Shown here in pieces: positions 53,752-62,239 of a DNA stretch of 64,000 nucleotides. The translations under genes were made by a program, and so were the position numbers. Below the pieces are notes generated by a model, which saw only the letters and a program-made list of their open reading frames with translations, made no database searches and was not told the origin of the DNA. This DNA comes from Candidatus Lambdaproteobacteria bacterium RIFOXYD2_FULL_56_26 (GTDB taxonomy: Bacteria > SAR324 > XYD2-FULL-50-16), in the NCBI GenBank assembly GCA_001783715.1, contig MFNF01000048.1:41642-105641 (forward strand), in the 5' to 3' direction. Position 1 is the first letter of the stretch. Each line of letters begins with the position of its first letter.

Positions 53752-55602
53752 ATGAAAAACCTCCGATTTGGCTCCTTGGGATTAAAATTGTTTTTGGTTT
53801 TGGTGCTTTTGGTGGCGGTCAACCTGCTTGCTGCACTGGTGCCGCTGCGTCTGGACATAACCCAAGACCGGCTTTACACCTTGGCCACCGGGACCAAAGC
53901 CATTGTGGGCCGATTGGAAGAGCCGGTGACCTTAAAGTTTTATTTCTCCAAAAACGCCGGTTCCGTGCCCTTGGCCTACAAAACCTATGGCAAACGGGTG
54001 GAAGAATTGCTGACCGAATACCAGCGGCAAAACCCCGGCAAGCTAGCCCTGGAAATCTACGACCCCAAACCGGATTCGGACGAAGAGGCCCAGGCGGACA
54101 AGCTGGGGCTGACCGGAGCGGACCTGGGCAATGGGACCAGGTTTTACCTGGGCCTTTCGGCCCAAACCAAGGAAAAGCAGCTTTCCTTGCCGATCTTGGA
54201 CCCCCGGAGAGAAGCCTACCTGGAATATGACGTTTCCGAACTGATCCAACGGCTGGCCCAAAAAGCCCAGCGCAAACTGGGTCTGATCGCCGGATTGCCG
54301 GTGATGGGGCTTCCCCAGGACCAAATGGCTATGCTCCAGGGGCAGGAACCCCAAACGCCTTGGGTGGTGTTCTCGGAGCTGCAAAAGACCTTTGAAATCG
54401 TCCCCCTCAAGCCGGAACAACCGGTGCCCGCTGAGGTGGACCTTTTGGTGGTGGTCCATCCCAAAGGGTTGAGCGACAAAGCAACCTATGAAATTGAGCA
54501 GTTTGCCTTGACCGGCAAGGTCCTGGTGGTCCTGGTGGACGCTTATGCCCGGATGGACCGCACCGCCCAGATGTTGGCCAGGATGGGCCAGCCGGTACAA
54601 GGGGGAAGCGACCTGCCCAAGCTGTTTGCCCATTGGGGGGTCAGCTACAAACCCAATCAGGTGTTGGGCGACTTTGGCCATGCCACTCCGGTCAGCGCCG
54701 GGGCGGGCCCGATCCCTTATCCCCTGTGGCACAGCTTGGACGTTTCGAGCCTGAACAAGGAACTGGTGGCCACCAAAAACCTGGAGAAGATGTTGCTGGT
54801 CGAGCCCGGTGGCTTCCAAATGGCCGCACAAAGCCCCCTCAAGCTCACCCCCCTGATCACCAGTTCCACCCAGGCGGCGCTGGTGGATGTAGCCCTTTTG
54901 GCCTTCCAAGGGCCAGACCAGATTGCCGAGCAACTCAAACCGGACGGCCAGACCTATGAAATGGCCGGGATCCTGACCGGCGAGTTGACCTCCGCCTTCG
55001 AGGCCCCGCCTGCCAGTGCAGATCCAGCGGCTCCCAAGGCAGGGGAGGGGTTGAAAAAGAGCCTCAAACCGGCCCGGGTCCTGTTGGTCACCGATGTGGA
55101 CTTCCTGCACGACCGCTTTACCGTAGATGCCTTTTCCTTGATGGGCCAGATGATGATCCAGCCCAAAAACGACAACCTAGGCTTTTTTGTCAACCTGATG
55201 GAGTTTTTAAGTGGTGCCCCCGAGTTGATGGATATCCGCAGCCGGGGCCGGTTCAGCCGCCCCTTTGAGCGGTTTGACCGGTTGGCCGAATTGGCTTCGG
55301 CCGACTACCGGGGGGCCGAACAAAGGCTCAACCAAAAGTTGCAGGAGGTCCAAGGGAAGCTCAACGAGCTAAACGCCGGGCAAGGCGGATCAGGGCTCTC
55401 CCCGGAACAGTTGGGCCAGATCAAAAGCTTCCAGGAAGTGGAAAAACAAACCCGAGCGGAACTGCGGGAGATTCGTAAACTCTTGCGCCAGGACATCGAC
55501 CGGGAGAAAACTTGGCTGACGTTGGCCAACCTCTTGGCCGTACCGCTCTTGCTGGTGGGCTTCGCCGCTTGGGTTTATCGGTCCCGGTTTCGGCCCCGTT
55601 GA
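53752..55602 (+). CDS. GldG-like ABC-associated protein
   Basis: This is a 616-residue protein with an N-terminal helix (about residues 10-30), a large periplasmic region and a C-terminal helix (about 590-610). The opening LRLDITQDRLYTLATGTKAIV and the FDVSELI-like YDVSELIQRLA are hallmarks of the GldG / ABC-type uncharacterised family. A coiled coil precedes the last helix (YRGAEQRLNQKLQEVQGKL). It probably works with the two ABC genes upstream. Confidence 0.9.
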   Translation: MKNLRFGSLGLKLFLVLVLLVAVNLLAALVPLRLDITQDRLYTLATGTKAIVGRLEEPVTLKFYFSKNAGSVPLAYKTYGKRVEELLTEYQRQNPGKLALEIYDPKPDSDEEAQADKLGLTGADLGNGTRFYLGLSAQTKEKQLSLPILDPRREAYLEYDVSELIQRLAQKAQRKLGLIAGLPVMGLPQDQMAMLQGQEPQTPWVVFSELQKTFEIVPLKPEQPVPAEVDLLVVVHPKGLSDKATYEIEQFALTGKVLVVLVDAYARMDRTAQMLARMGQPVQGGSDLPKLFAHWGVSYKPNQVLGDFGHATPVSAGAGPIPYPLWHSLDVSSLNKELVATKNLEKMLLVEPGGFQMAAQSPLKLTPLITSSTQAALVDVALLAFQGPDQIAEQLKPDGQTYEMAGILTGELTSAFEAPPASADPAAPKAGEGLKKSLKPARVLLVTDVDFLHDRFTVDAFSLMGQMMIQPKNDNLGFFVNLMEFLSGAPELMDIRSRGRFSRPFERFDRLAELASADYRGAEQRLNQKLQEVQGKLNELNAGQGGSGLSPEQLGQIKSFQEVEKQTRAELREIRKLLRQDIDREKTWLTLANLLAVPLLLVGFAAWVYRSRFRPR

Positions 55603-55605
55603 CCG

Positions 55606-56601
55606 ATGAAACGTAAAAATTGGGCTTTGTGGTTCGGTGGACTGGCCGGTTTGGCGTTTTTGGCCCCCGCCAGCGCCCTGTGGCTGGACAGCGACCCTTG
55701 GGCCGGGAAACCATTGTTGGAGGCCCAGTTGGTCCCGCAACTGGACGGGATCAAGATCCTCAAGACCGACCAAGCGGTCACCTTGGTCAAGGGGCCGGAC
55801 CATTGGCGGGTCTTGGAACTGAACGACTACCCTGCCGACCCGGAGCTGGTCGAAGGCCTTTTGGCCCGGCTGAGCCAAACCCCGGTGGGTCCCTTTTTGA
55901 CCGACCAACCCCAGCGGCTGTCCGAACTCTCCTTGGGCTACCTGGGGGAACCGGAGTTTGTGGGCAAAGGCCTGGAGCTGCACTTTTTGCGTCAAGGGGT
56001 GGCCCAGCAACGGATGGTATTTGGTTCCTCCCGGATCTTGGAGCAGGAGGACTCCTTGCTGCCCGAAAGCGGAGTGGCGGTACGGTTGGGCTCGGAAAAT
56101 CGGGCCTACTGGGTCCCGCTTGACTTGGTCTTGCCGTTGCAGCCGGAAGGTTGGGGACAAAAACAATTGCTCAAACTCCAACCCGAACAGCTCCAATCCC
56201 TGACCGGCCCCGGCTGGGGTCTGGCCCGCCCTGGTCCGGGAGAGGGGTTTTTGAATCCTCAGGGCATCGCTCCCTTGGCCGGAGAATTGGACGGACTCTT
56301 CCGGGTTTTTAGCGACCTCAAGGCCCAAAAGATAGACCGACACCCCCCGGTGGGCAGGCGGGCTGCCATAAAGGTCAAACTGGCCTTGTTTGACGGAGCC
56401 GAATTGGCTTTTGCCCTTTACCCCGGACCGGGGGTCAAAAGGTCCGAACCTCGGTATTGGCTGAAGTTCACCGGCCCGGCCGGTGCGGCCACCCAGGGGG
56501 CCTTCCCCTTTTTGGCCGCCCAATCCCAGGGCTGGCTCTTCCAAATCCCCAATTGGCAGGCCCAACGGCTGTTGGATGCCAAAGCCCGGCTCTTCCCTTG
56601 A
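55606..56601 (+). CDS. DUF4340-family protein
   Basis: The 331-residue protein has an N-terminal membrane anchor (about residues 5-25) and a periplasmic region with repeated beta-alpha units (ILKTDQAVTLVKGPDHWRVL, LSELSLGYLGEPEFVGKG). This layout and its position after a GldG-like gene fit DUF4340, which often accompanies this transporter. Its function is unknown. Its stop overlaps the next start as TTGA. Confidence 0.78.
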   Translation: MKRKNWALWFGGLAGLAFLAPASALWLDSDPWAGKPLLEAQLVPQLDGIKILKTDQAVTLVKGPDHWRVLELNDYPADPELVEGLLARLSQTPVGPFLTDQPQRLSELSLGYLGEPEFVGKGLELHFLRQGVAQQRMVFGSSRILEQEDSLLPESGVAVRLGSENRAYWVPLDLVLPLQPEGWGQKQLLKLQPEQLQSLTGPGWGLARPGPGEGFLNPQGIAPLAGELDGLFRVFSDLKAQKIDRHPPVGRRAAIKVKLALFDGAELAFALYPGPGVKRSEPRYWLKFTGPAGAATQGAFPFLAAQSQGWLFQIPNWQAQRLLDAKARLFP

Positions 56602-58280
56602 ACCCCAGCCCCTTGAATCCGCAGTCCGCCAAGCGGCTGAGTCTGGTCCTGGGCCTCTCCATGTTGGTGGTGGGGGTTTGCGGGCTGAGTTATGAGTACA
56701 GCTTTTCTCGGCTCGCCACCGGTATCCTGGGGGATTCCACCAAACAGTGGGCCTTGGTGATCGGGGTGATGATGTTTTTTATGGGCCTGGGGGCGGACCT
56801 GCAAAAGCACCTGGGCAATGACCAGATGGTGGAGCGGTTCATCGGCATCGAGATACTGCTGGGGCTTTTGGGCGGCTTTGGCCCCAGCCTGAGTCTTTAC
56901 GCCTTTGGCTACTGGAACGAACTTTTTGTGGTAGTCCATTACCTGTTGATTGCCGGGGTGGGGCTGTTGATCGGCCTGGAGATTCCCTTGCTGGTCCGGG
57001 TCAACGAGCTGTGCCTGCCCAGCCTCAAGGACAACCTGGGGCTGATCCTCAAGATGGACTATGCAGGCAGCTTCATCGGGGCCTTGGCCTGGGTCTTTGT
57101 GTTGCCAAGGTTTTTGGACCTGCTGGAGATTCCTTACCTCTTGGGGCTGCTCAATGTTTTTGTCGCTCTGGGCACCCTCTTTTTTTTCCGCACTTTTGTG
57201 GCCCGAACCTGGGTGTTGGGCTTGACCGGGGTTTTGGCCGCCGGGGCACTGGGGCTGGGGCTTTGGCTGGGTGAACCGATCCGGTTGTTTTTGGAGCAAA
57301 GGCTTTACAAGGACCCAGTGGTCTTGAGCCAAACCAGCCGTTACCAGCACATCCTTTTTACCCAAAATGCAGCGGGCAGGCTGGACTGTTTTATCAACGG
57401 GCACCTCCAGTTTTCCAGCAGGGATGAACAGATCTACCATGAGTTTTTGGTCCACCCGGCCTTGAGCGCTTTGCAGTCTCCCAAACGGGTGTTGGTCTTG
57501 GGCGGCGGGGATGGTTTGGCGGTACGGGAACTGTTGCGCTACCCCGGTCTGGAATCGGTCACCCTGGTGGACCTGGACCCGGTGATGACCGGGCTCGCCC
57601 AGGAATACCCCCCTTTGGTGGCCCTGAACCAAGGCAGTCTCAAGGCCCCCAAGGTCCGGTTGGTCGAGCCCCAAGGGGTGATCGAAGGGGAAAGGGTCTT
57701 GCTGGAGGAGCGGGGCAACGGATTTTTCAAGAGGCTCAAGGCCCCTGAGCCGGTGGAGGTTTCCTTGTTCCACCTTGATGCCTTCAACTTTGCCCGCTCT
57801 GCCCCCGGAACCTACGACCTGATCCTCTTGGACTTCCCCGACCCCAACGACCCGGAGCTTTCCAAGCTCTACTCCCTGGAGTTTTACCGGTCCCTCAAAG
57901 GGCTGCTCAATCCCCAGGGGCTTATGGTGCAACAGTCCACCAGCCCCTCGGTGGCCCATGAGGCTTTTTTGATCATCGGGCGGACCTTGCAGGAAGCGGG
58001 GTTTTCCACCTTGGCGCTCCACCAGGTGATTCCCAGCTTCGGGGATTGGGGCTTTTGGGTGGCAGGGGCGGCAGAGGACTACCCTGGGCAGGTTTTGGGG
58101 CAACAGGTGTCCCGGCCCAGGGAGCTGCCGCCAGGACTGGTGTACCTGACTTCCGAGTTGATCGGGGCGGCCCAGGTGTTTGGCAAGGGCCAGTTGGACA
58201 TGGAGGGCATCCCGGTCAACCGCCTGCTGGCCGAACGACTGTTTGAGGCCTACCACCAAGCCTGGGCTAGACAGCAGTAA
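56598..58280 (+). CDS. Membrane-bound spermidine synthase-like protein
   Basis: The 560-residue protein has about seven membrane helices in residues 10-220 (SLVLGLSMLVVGVCGLSYE), then a spermidine-synthase-fold domain. The SAM/dcSAM-binding motif is VLVLGGGDGLAVRELLRY, the acidic residue follows in VDLDP, and the catalytic-site region is LILLDFPDPNDPELSKLYS. Start TTG 56598 overlaps the DUF4340 stop as TTGA; a frame from 56457 lies within the previous gene. Family members make spermidine or other aminopropyl products; the fused helices and the transporter context leave the substrate open. Confidence 0.85.
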   Translation: MNPSPLNPQSAKRLSLVLGLSMLVVGVCGLSYEYSFSRLATGILGDSTKQWALVIGVMMFFMGLGADLQKHLGNDQMVERFIGIEILLGLLGGFGPSLSLYAFGYWNELFVVVHYLLIAGVGLLIGLEIPLLVRVNELCLPSLKDNLGLILKMDYAGSFIGALAWVFVLPRFLDLLEIPYLLGLLNVFVALGTLFFFRTFVARTWVLGLTGVLAAGALGLGLWLGEPIRLFLEQRLYKDPVVLSQTSRYQHILFTQNAAGRLDCFINGHLQFSSRDEQIYHEFLVHPALSALQSPKRVLVLGGGDGLAVRELLRYPGLESVTLVDLDPVMTGLAQEYPPLVALNQGSLKAPKVRLVEPQGVIEGERVLLEERGNGFFKRLKAPEPVEVSLFHLDAFNFARSAPGTYDLILLDFPDPNDPELSKLYSLEFYRSLKGLLNPQGLMVQQSTSPSVAHEAFLIIGRTLQEAGFSTLALHQVIPSFGDWGFWVAGAAEDYPGQVLGQQVSRPRELPPGLVYLTSELIGAAQVFGKGQLDMEGIPVNRLLAERLFEAYHQAWARQQ

Positions 58281-58309
58281 CCGCCCCCGGACCCCAAGGC
58301 CGGGCGGCC

Positions 58310-60391
58310 CTAAAAGGCCTCGACCGTGTTGTTCGCCTTGATCTTGAGGACCTTGGGGGCTTGGTATAGCTCCCGGTTGGTCGTGGTGGTCACTCTGCCG
58401 GTCAGGACTTCAAAGCCCTTGAGGGAAGCCAAGGTATCCCGGAGCACCTCTCGGCGGTGGTTCTTGGGTTCGTTGAGCAGTTTGGCCAGGATCTGCAAGG
58501 ACTGGTACCCATAGATCCCATAAGCGGTAGGGGGCCGGTACCGGGGCCGGTGGTTGTACATCCGCCAGTGTTCCTCAAAAAAGGGCAAGAGGTAGGTGTT
58601 GACCCCGCTGATCGGATAGCTGTCCACAAACCTCATCCGCTCCGCCCCATCAATCAGTTGGTTCTCGTTGCGGTTTAGGTCGTGGCCGGCCAGGAAATAG
58701 ACCCGGTCTGCCTCAAAAAGATTGGCGAACTGGGTCAGGATGTTCATGGTGTAAGGCTGCACCGGGGCGTAGATGGCATCAAAGTCCACCTTGGGGTCCA
58801 GCCGGTCTCGGGTCTTTTCCATCTCCGCCTTGTCTGCGTCCGAAACCGGCTCAAAGCCACCGGTAAAACTCAAGAAATCCTCTTGGAAATCCACCTGCCT
58901 CTGGCCGATGGGCCGCACCCCGACGATGATCCCGTTGGCTTTTAAAATCTCTTGGGTGAAGGCCTCCATTTGCAGGAAGCCGTTTTTGTCCGGGTTGTAG
59001 AGGATCACGAACCGCCGGGCCTGGAGGTAGTCGGTGGCGTAGTTGGCGATGGCCTTGGCTTCTTCGATGTTGTTGCGCTGGAACCGGAAGAGGTAGGGCA
59101 GGCCTTCGCCGATATTTTCGGTCAGTGAGTAAGAGATCACCGGGACCTTGTACCGCTCGGCGGCTTCCCCGGCGGCAATCGAGCTTTCCTTGGCCAGCGG
59201 TCCCAAGATGGCGACCACGTGGTCTTCCAGCACCAGTTCCCGGACCAAGGCTCCGATTTGCTCCCGCCGTTGCTGCTGGGTTTGGTTGCGGTTGTCCGAG
59301 CCCAAGGAGGAGTCCTTCAAGACCAATTCCAAGGGCCGGTCAGCGGTGGCATACTGGGCCAGCCCGATTTGCAGGCCTTCGAGGACCTGTTCGGCCAGGG
59401 GCCCAAAGTTCTTGTGGGAAAATGGCAGGATCACCCCGATCTTGTAGGGCTTGGTCAACTTCGCTTCTTCCACGAAGCTCCCGGCGGCTACAAATTCGCC
59501 GTACAGTTCGGGGCTCAGTCGGCCTTGTTTGAGCAGGTCCGCTAGGTAGGCCTGGGCCTTGTCATATTCGCCGGAACGGACCCAAAGGTGGATCTTGCGC
59601 AGCTTCAAGCGAGCGGCCAGGTCTAGGTTTTGTTCGTTCCGGCCGATCAATTCGTCCAGCTCTTCCTGGTTGTCCAGCCGGTCGATGATGGGGCCGGTCC
59701 AGCGGTCCAGCTGGTCAAACAGTTCCTTTTCCTTGACCTCCAGGTAGCTGAAGGCTTCGTTGGTCTTGCCCTGGGCCAGAGCGTCCTCAATCAGCAGTCC
59801 TCGGAGCGCCAAACCTTGGGATTGGGAGAGGTGATTAAAAAAATCCTCATCCACCAAGGAAGTGGATTCCAAGGGACGGTTCAGGTTTTTTAGGGATTGG
59901 GCAAACTGGTAATATACCAAATGAAAATGTGGACCACCGCTCCACTTGGCCACAAAGGCTTGGGCCTGGGCCACCACTACCTCGTTTTGGCCCAGCCGGT
60001 ACGCCAAGTCGATCTCCAAGGCATAACGGCGCTCCATCAGCCGAAACCGCAGTTCCGTGCCGGTCCCCTCTTGGGGTTCGGGGGCCAAGGCTTGCAGCTG
60101 GGTCAAGGCCAAGCTGGTTTCTCCCCGTTGGGCCAAGGCCTCCACCTGGCCCAAGGAGTCCTCGGTCAGAGGTTGGCTTTCCACCGCCACGGGCTTGGGC
60201 AGCACCACTTCCGGGGCGGATTCCTTGGGCTGGGTCTGGCCCAGTTCATTGAGGATCCGCAACTTCGGCTTTTGGCTCTGCGGTTCGTTTTGGGTTTTGT
60301 CGGGGGCCTTGGGAGGCGCACTCAACAGGCTTTGGGCCCACAATGCGGGGCTCAGGCAAAGGCCACAAACCAGTAAAAGGGCCGTTTTCAT
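58310..60391 (-). CDS. LppC/LpoA-like periplasmic binding-fold protein
   Basis: This is a 693-residue exported protein with a signal peptide ending at ALWAQ. Residues about 70-310 are helical and TPR-like. From about 318 a type 1 periplasmic-binding domain begins (YKIGVILPFSHKNFGPLAEQVLEGLQIGL) with AILGPLAKESSIAAGEAAERYKVP. This two-part plan matches LpoA/LppC, the activator of PBP1A, although no lipobox is present, so it would be soluble or differently anchored. A branched-chain amino-acid binding protein is the alternative. Its ATG overlaps the SurA-like stop (ATGA). Confidence 0.75.
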   Translation of the reverse strand: MKTALLLVCGLCLSPALWAQSLLSAPPKAPDKTQNEPQSQKPKLRILNELGQTQPKESAPEVVLPKPVAVESQPLTEDSLGQVEALAQRGETSLALTQLQALAPEPQEGTGTELRFRLMERRYALEIDLAYRLGQNEVVVAQAQAFVAKWSGGPHFHLVYYQFAQSLKNLNRPLESTSLVDEDFFNHLSQSQGLALRGLLIEDALAQGKTNEAFSYLEVKEKELFDQLDRWTGPIIDRLDNQEELDELIGRNEQNLDLAARLKLRKIHLWVRSGEYDKAQAYLADLLKQGRLSPELYGEFVAAGSFVEEAKLTKPYKIGVILPFSHKNFGPLAEQVLEGLQIGLAQYATADRPLELVLKDSSLGSDNRNQTQQQRREQIGALVRELVLEDHVVAILGPLAKESSIAAGEAAERYKVPVISYSLTENIGEGLPYLFRFQRNNIEEAKAIANYATDYLQARRFVILYNPDKNGFLQMEAFTQEILKANGIIVGVRPIGQRQVDFQEDFLSFTGGFEPVSDADKAEMEKTRDRLDPKVDFDAIYAPVQPYTMNILTQFANLFEADRVYFLAGHDLNRNENQLIDGAERMRFVDSYPISGVNTYLLPFFEEHWRMYNHRPRYRPPTAYGIYGYQSLQILAKLLNEPKNHRREVLRDTLASLKGFEVLTGRVTTTTNRELYQAPKVLKIKANNTVEAF

Positions 60392-61344
60392 CGGTAGTTG
60401 ATCTTGGCGTTGGCTTTCAGTTGTTTGAGGTAGGCCTCCATCTTTTCTTGGTACTCCTTGTTGAAGGCCCGAGAAAACAGGCTGTCCCGCACCTTTTCAA
60501 AGGGAACCAAAGGGCGCTCTTCCTTGCTCAAGACCTCGATCAGGTGCAAGCCGAATTTGGTCCGAACCGGGACGGAGATGGTGCCCGGGGCCAGAGCAAA
60601 GGCGGCCTGGGTGAAGCCGGGGTCCATGTCTTCCTTTTTGAAAAACCCCAGGTCCCCCAGGTTGGTGGCTACAGTCGGGTCTTGGGAAAACTCCTGGGCC
60701 AGCTTGCCGAAGTCTTCGCCGGAAATCAGCTGTTTGCGCAGGCCCTCCAGCTTCTCCTTGGCCTTTTTTACCTCCCCTTCCGGGGCGTTGGGCTTGGCCA
60801 GGATCAGGATGTGCCGGGCATGAACCATCAAGGAGGTTTGGGCTTGGGCGAGGTAGTTTTTTTTGATTTCCTCTTCGTTGATGGCTACTTGAGAGGCGAT
60901 CTCCCGTTGCATCACCCCGTCACGGGCCAGCTTGGCCCGCAGGGCCTCCCGGAAGTCGGACAGGGTAGTTTTTTGTTGTTCCAAGGCCTCTTCAAACTCC
61001 CGCTCGTTCATCCGGTTTTGGCTACGAAACCGGTCCATTTCCTCGTCGAGCTGCTCTTCGGAGATTTCGATCTTCAACTCTTCGGCCCGGTGGCTCAAGA
61101 GAGCTTCTTCGACCAGCGATTCGGTCACCTCTGCCCGGACGGTTTCCTGGGCCAACGGATCGGCGACCATACCCCGGCCATTTTGGGCCGAGAGCTTGGC
61201 TTCGGTGCGCAGGTCGATCTCCCGTTGGGTGATCACTTGGTTGTAAACCTGGATGCGGATCTGGTCAAAAACCGCTGCTTCCAAGAGGCTTACGGTACCG
61301 AACCCAAAGACCCAGAGGGCCGCCCAAACTTGTAGTTTCTTCAT
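60388..61344 (-). CDS. SurA-like periplasmic peptidyl-prolyl isomerase
   Basis: The 318-residue exported chaperone has a signal peptide ending at LLEAA and an N-terminal SurA-type helical domain (VYNQVITQREIDLR, then VEEALLSHRAEELKI). One parvulin PPIC domain follows at about 175-270 (VHARHILILAKPNA...FGKLAQEFSQDP...GDLGFFKKEDMDPGF), and a short C-terminal helix closes the protein. SurA of E. coli has two PPIC domains; single-domain forms are common elsewhere. It guides outer-membrane proteins to BamA. The ATG at 61344 is preferred to an in-frame TTG at 61353. Confidence 0.88.
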   Translation of the reverse strand: MKKLQVWAALWVFGFGTVSLLEAAVFDQIRIQVYNQVITQREIDLRTEAKLSAQNGRGMVADPLAQETVRAEVTESLVEEALLSHRAEELKIEISEEQLDEEMDRFRSQNRMNEREFEEALEQQKTTLSDFREALRAKLARDGVMQREIASQVAINEEEIKKNYLAQAQTSLMVHARHILILAKPNAPEGEVKKAKEKLEGLRKQLISGEDFGKLAQEFSQDPTVATNLGDLGFFKKEDMDPGFTQAAFALAPGTISVPVRTKFGLHLIEVLSKEERPLVPFEKVRDSLFSRAFNKEYQEKMEAYLKQLKANAKINYR

Positions 61345-61360
61345 CCTGGCCAATCTGTGT

Positions 61361-62170
61361 TTAATGATGTTCGGATTCTTTGAACAACCGGTTCAGTTCC
61401 TTCGGTAAATCCTTGTTGGTGTACTTGCCCAGCACTCCTTCCTTGAACAGCCGACCGCCAAGGTAATAACGGACCATCTGGGGCAGCTCGGGTCGGCCAG
61501 GAAGGTTGCCCAAAAACAGTACCTGTAAAGGGTAGGCCCGGCCATCCAAAAGGACGGTTTGCCGGATCGCCAAGACCCGGAAGGTTTTGGGGTCGATCAA
61601 AAGGTGGTCGTCCGGCCCGCCCAGCCGGTACAAGATGTTGTAGCCCAAAACCTCGGTTCCCACCTGGGTAGGGTTGATCCCCAGCCCGGTCAAGGAAGTC
61701 AGGAATTCCTCCCTGGCCTTGGGGAACAAAAGGGCCGGCAAAAAGGCTGCATCTGCTTTGGAAAAGGGCCGTTTCGGGTCCAGGTTTTTCTCTTGTTGCC
61801 TGCCCTCCTTGGCGATGGTAAGGTGCAGCAGTTGCCCTTTTTTCTCGGTGATTTGGCTAACCATCCCCACGTCCTTGACCAAAACGACCTTTTGGCTGAA
61901 TTCAAACTGGGGCAGTTCGCTGACCGGATTTTGGTCCAACGTAGGTTCGCTCAACGGGGCCACCGCTTCTGGATCAAAGACCCGGTAGTTCACCTCTACC
62001 TGGAACTGGCTGACCCCTTGGGTCTGCTCTAGAATCTTGAGGACCAAGCCCTGGGGCTCGATCAGCTTGGCGAGCAGCGTAGAGGGGCCACCTTGGAGCA
62101 GCACAAGACCCAAGGCCAGACGCAGCGCCCAAGGGCGGGATAAAAAAGGCAGGGAGGGTCTGAGATTCAT
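61361..62170 (-). CDS. Exported protein of unknown function
   Basis: The 269-residue protein has a basic start and a hydrophobic signal peptide cleaved near STLLAK. The mature part is beta-rich with pairs of strands (FQVEVNYRVFDP, VVLVKDVGMVSQI, ILYRLGGPDDHLLIDPKTFRVLAI). This is loosely reminiscent of LolA-like lipoprotein carriers, but the resemblance is weak. It is first in an operon with the SurA-like and LppC-like genes, so an envelope-assembly role is likely. Confidence 0.7.
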   Translation of the reverse strand: MNLRPSLPFLSRPWALRLALGLVLLQGGPSTLLAKLIEPQGLVLKILEQTQGVSQFQVEVNYRVFDPEAVAPLSEPTLDQNPVSELPQFEFSQKVVLVKDVGMVSQITEKKGQLLHLTIAKEGRQQEKNLDPKRPFSKADAAFLPALLFPKAREEFLTSLTGLGINPTQVGTEVLGYNILYRLGGPDDHLLIDPKTFRVLAIRQTVLLDGRAYPLQVLFLGNLPGRPELPQMVRYYLGGRLFKEGVLGKYTNKDLPKELNRLFKESEHH

Positions 62171-62209
62171 CGGTTGGTCAAGCGCACTTTCGGTTCAAGC
62201 GCATCGGTT
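62171..62209. repeat. Direct repeats in the dnaE divergent intergenic region
   Basis: The 69-base region between the exported-protein gene (minus) and dnaE (plus) contains TCAAGCGCA twice (62178-62186 and 62195-62203, 17 bases apart) and CGGTT three times (62171, 62191 and 62205). Such spacing could serve a dimeric regulator acting on both promoters. No clear -35/-10 pair was found. Confidence 0.45.
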
Positions 62210-62239
62210 AAAGGTCCTTAGTAACAGCCCCCAAAAAAG

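Noticed and set aside
58281..58309. GGCC/GGCC hairpin between the convergent spermidine-synthase-like and LppC-like genes
   Set aside because: The stem is only four base pairs with no T-run on either side, too weak to call a terminator.
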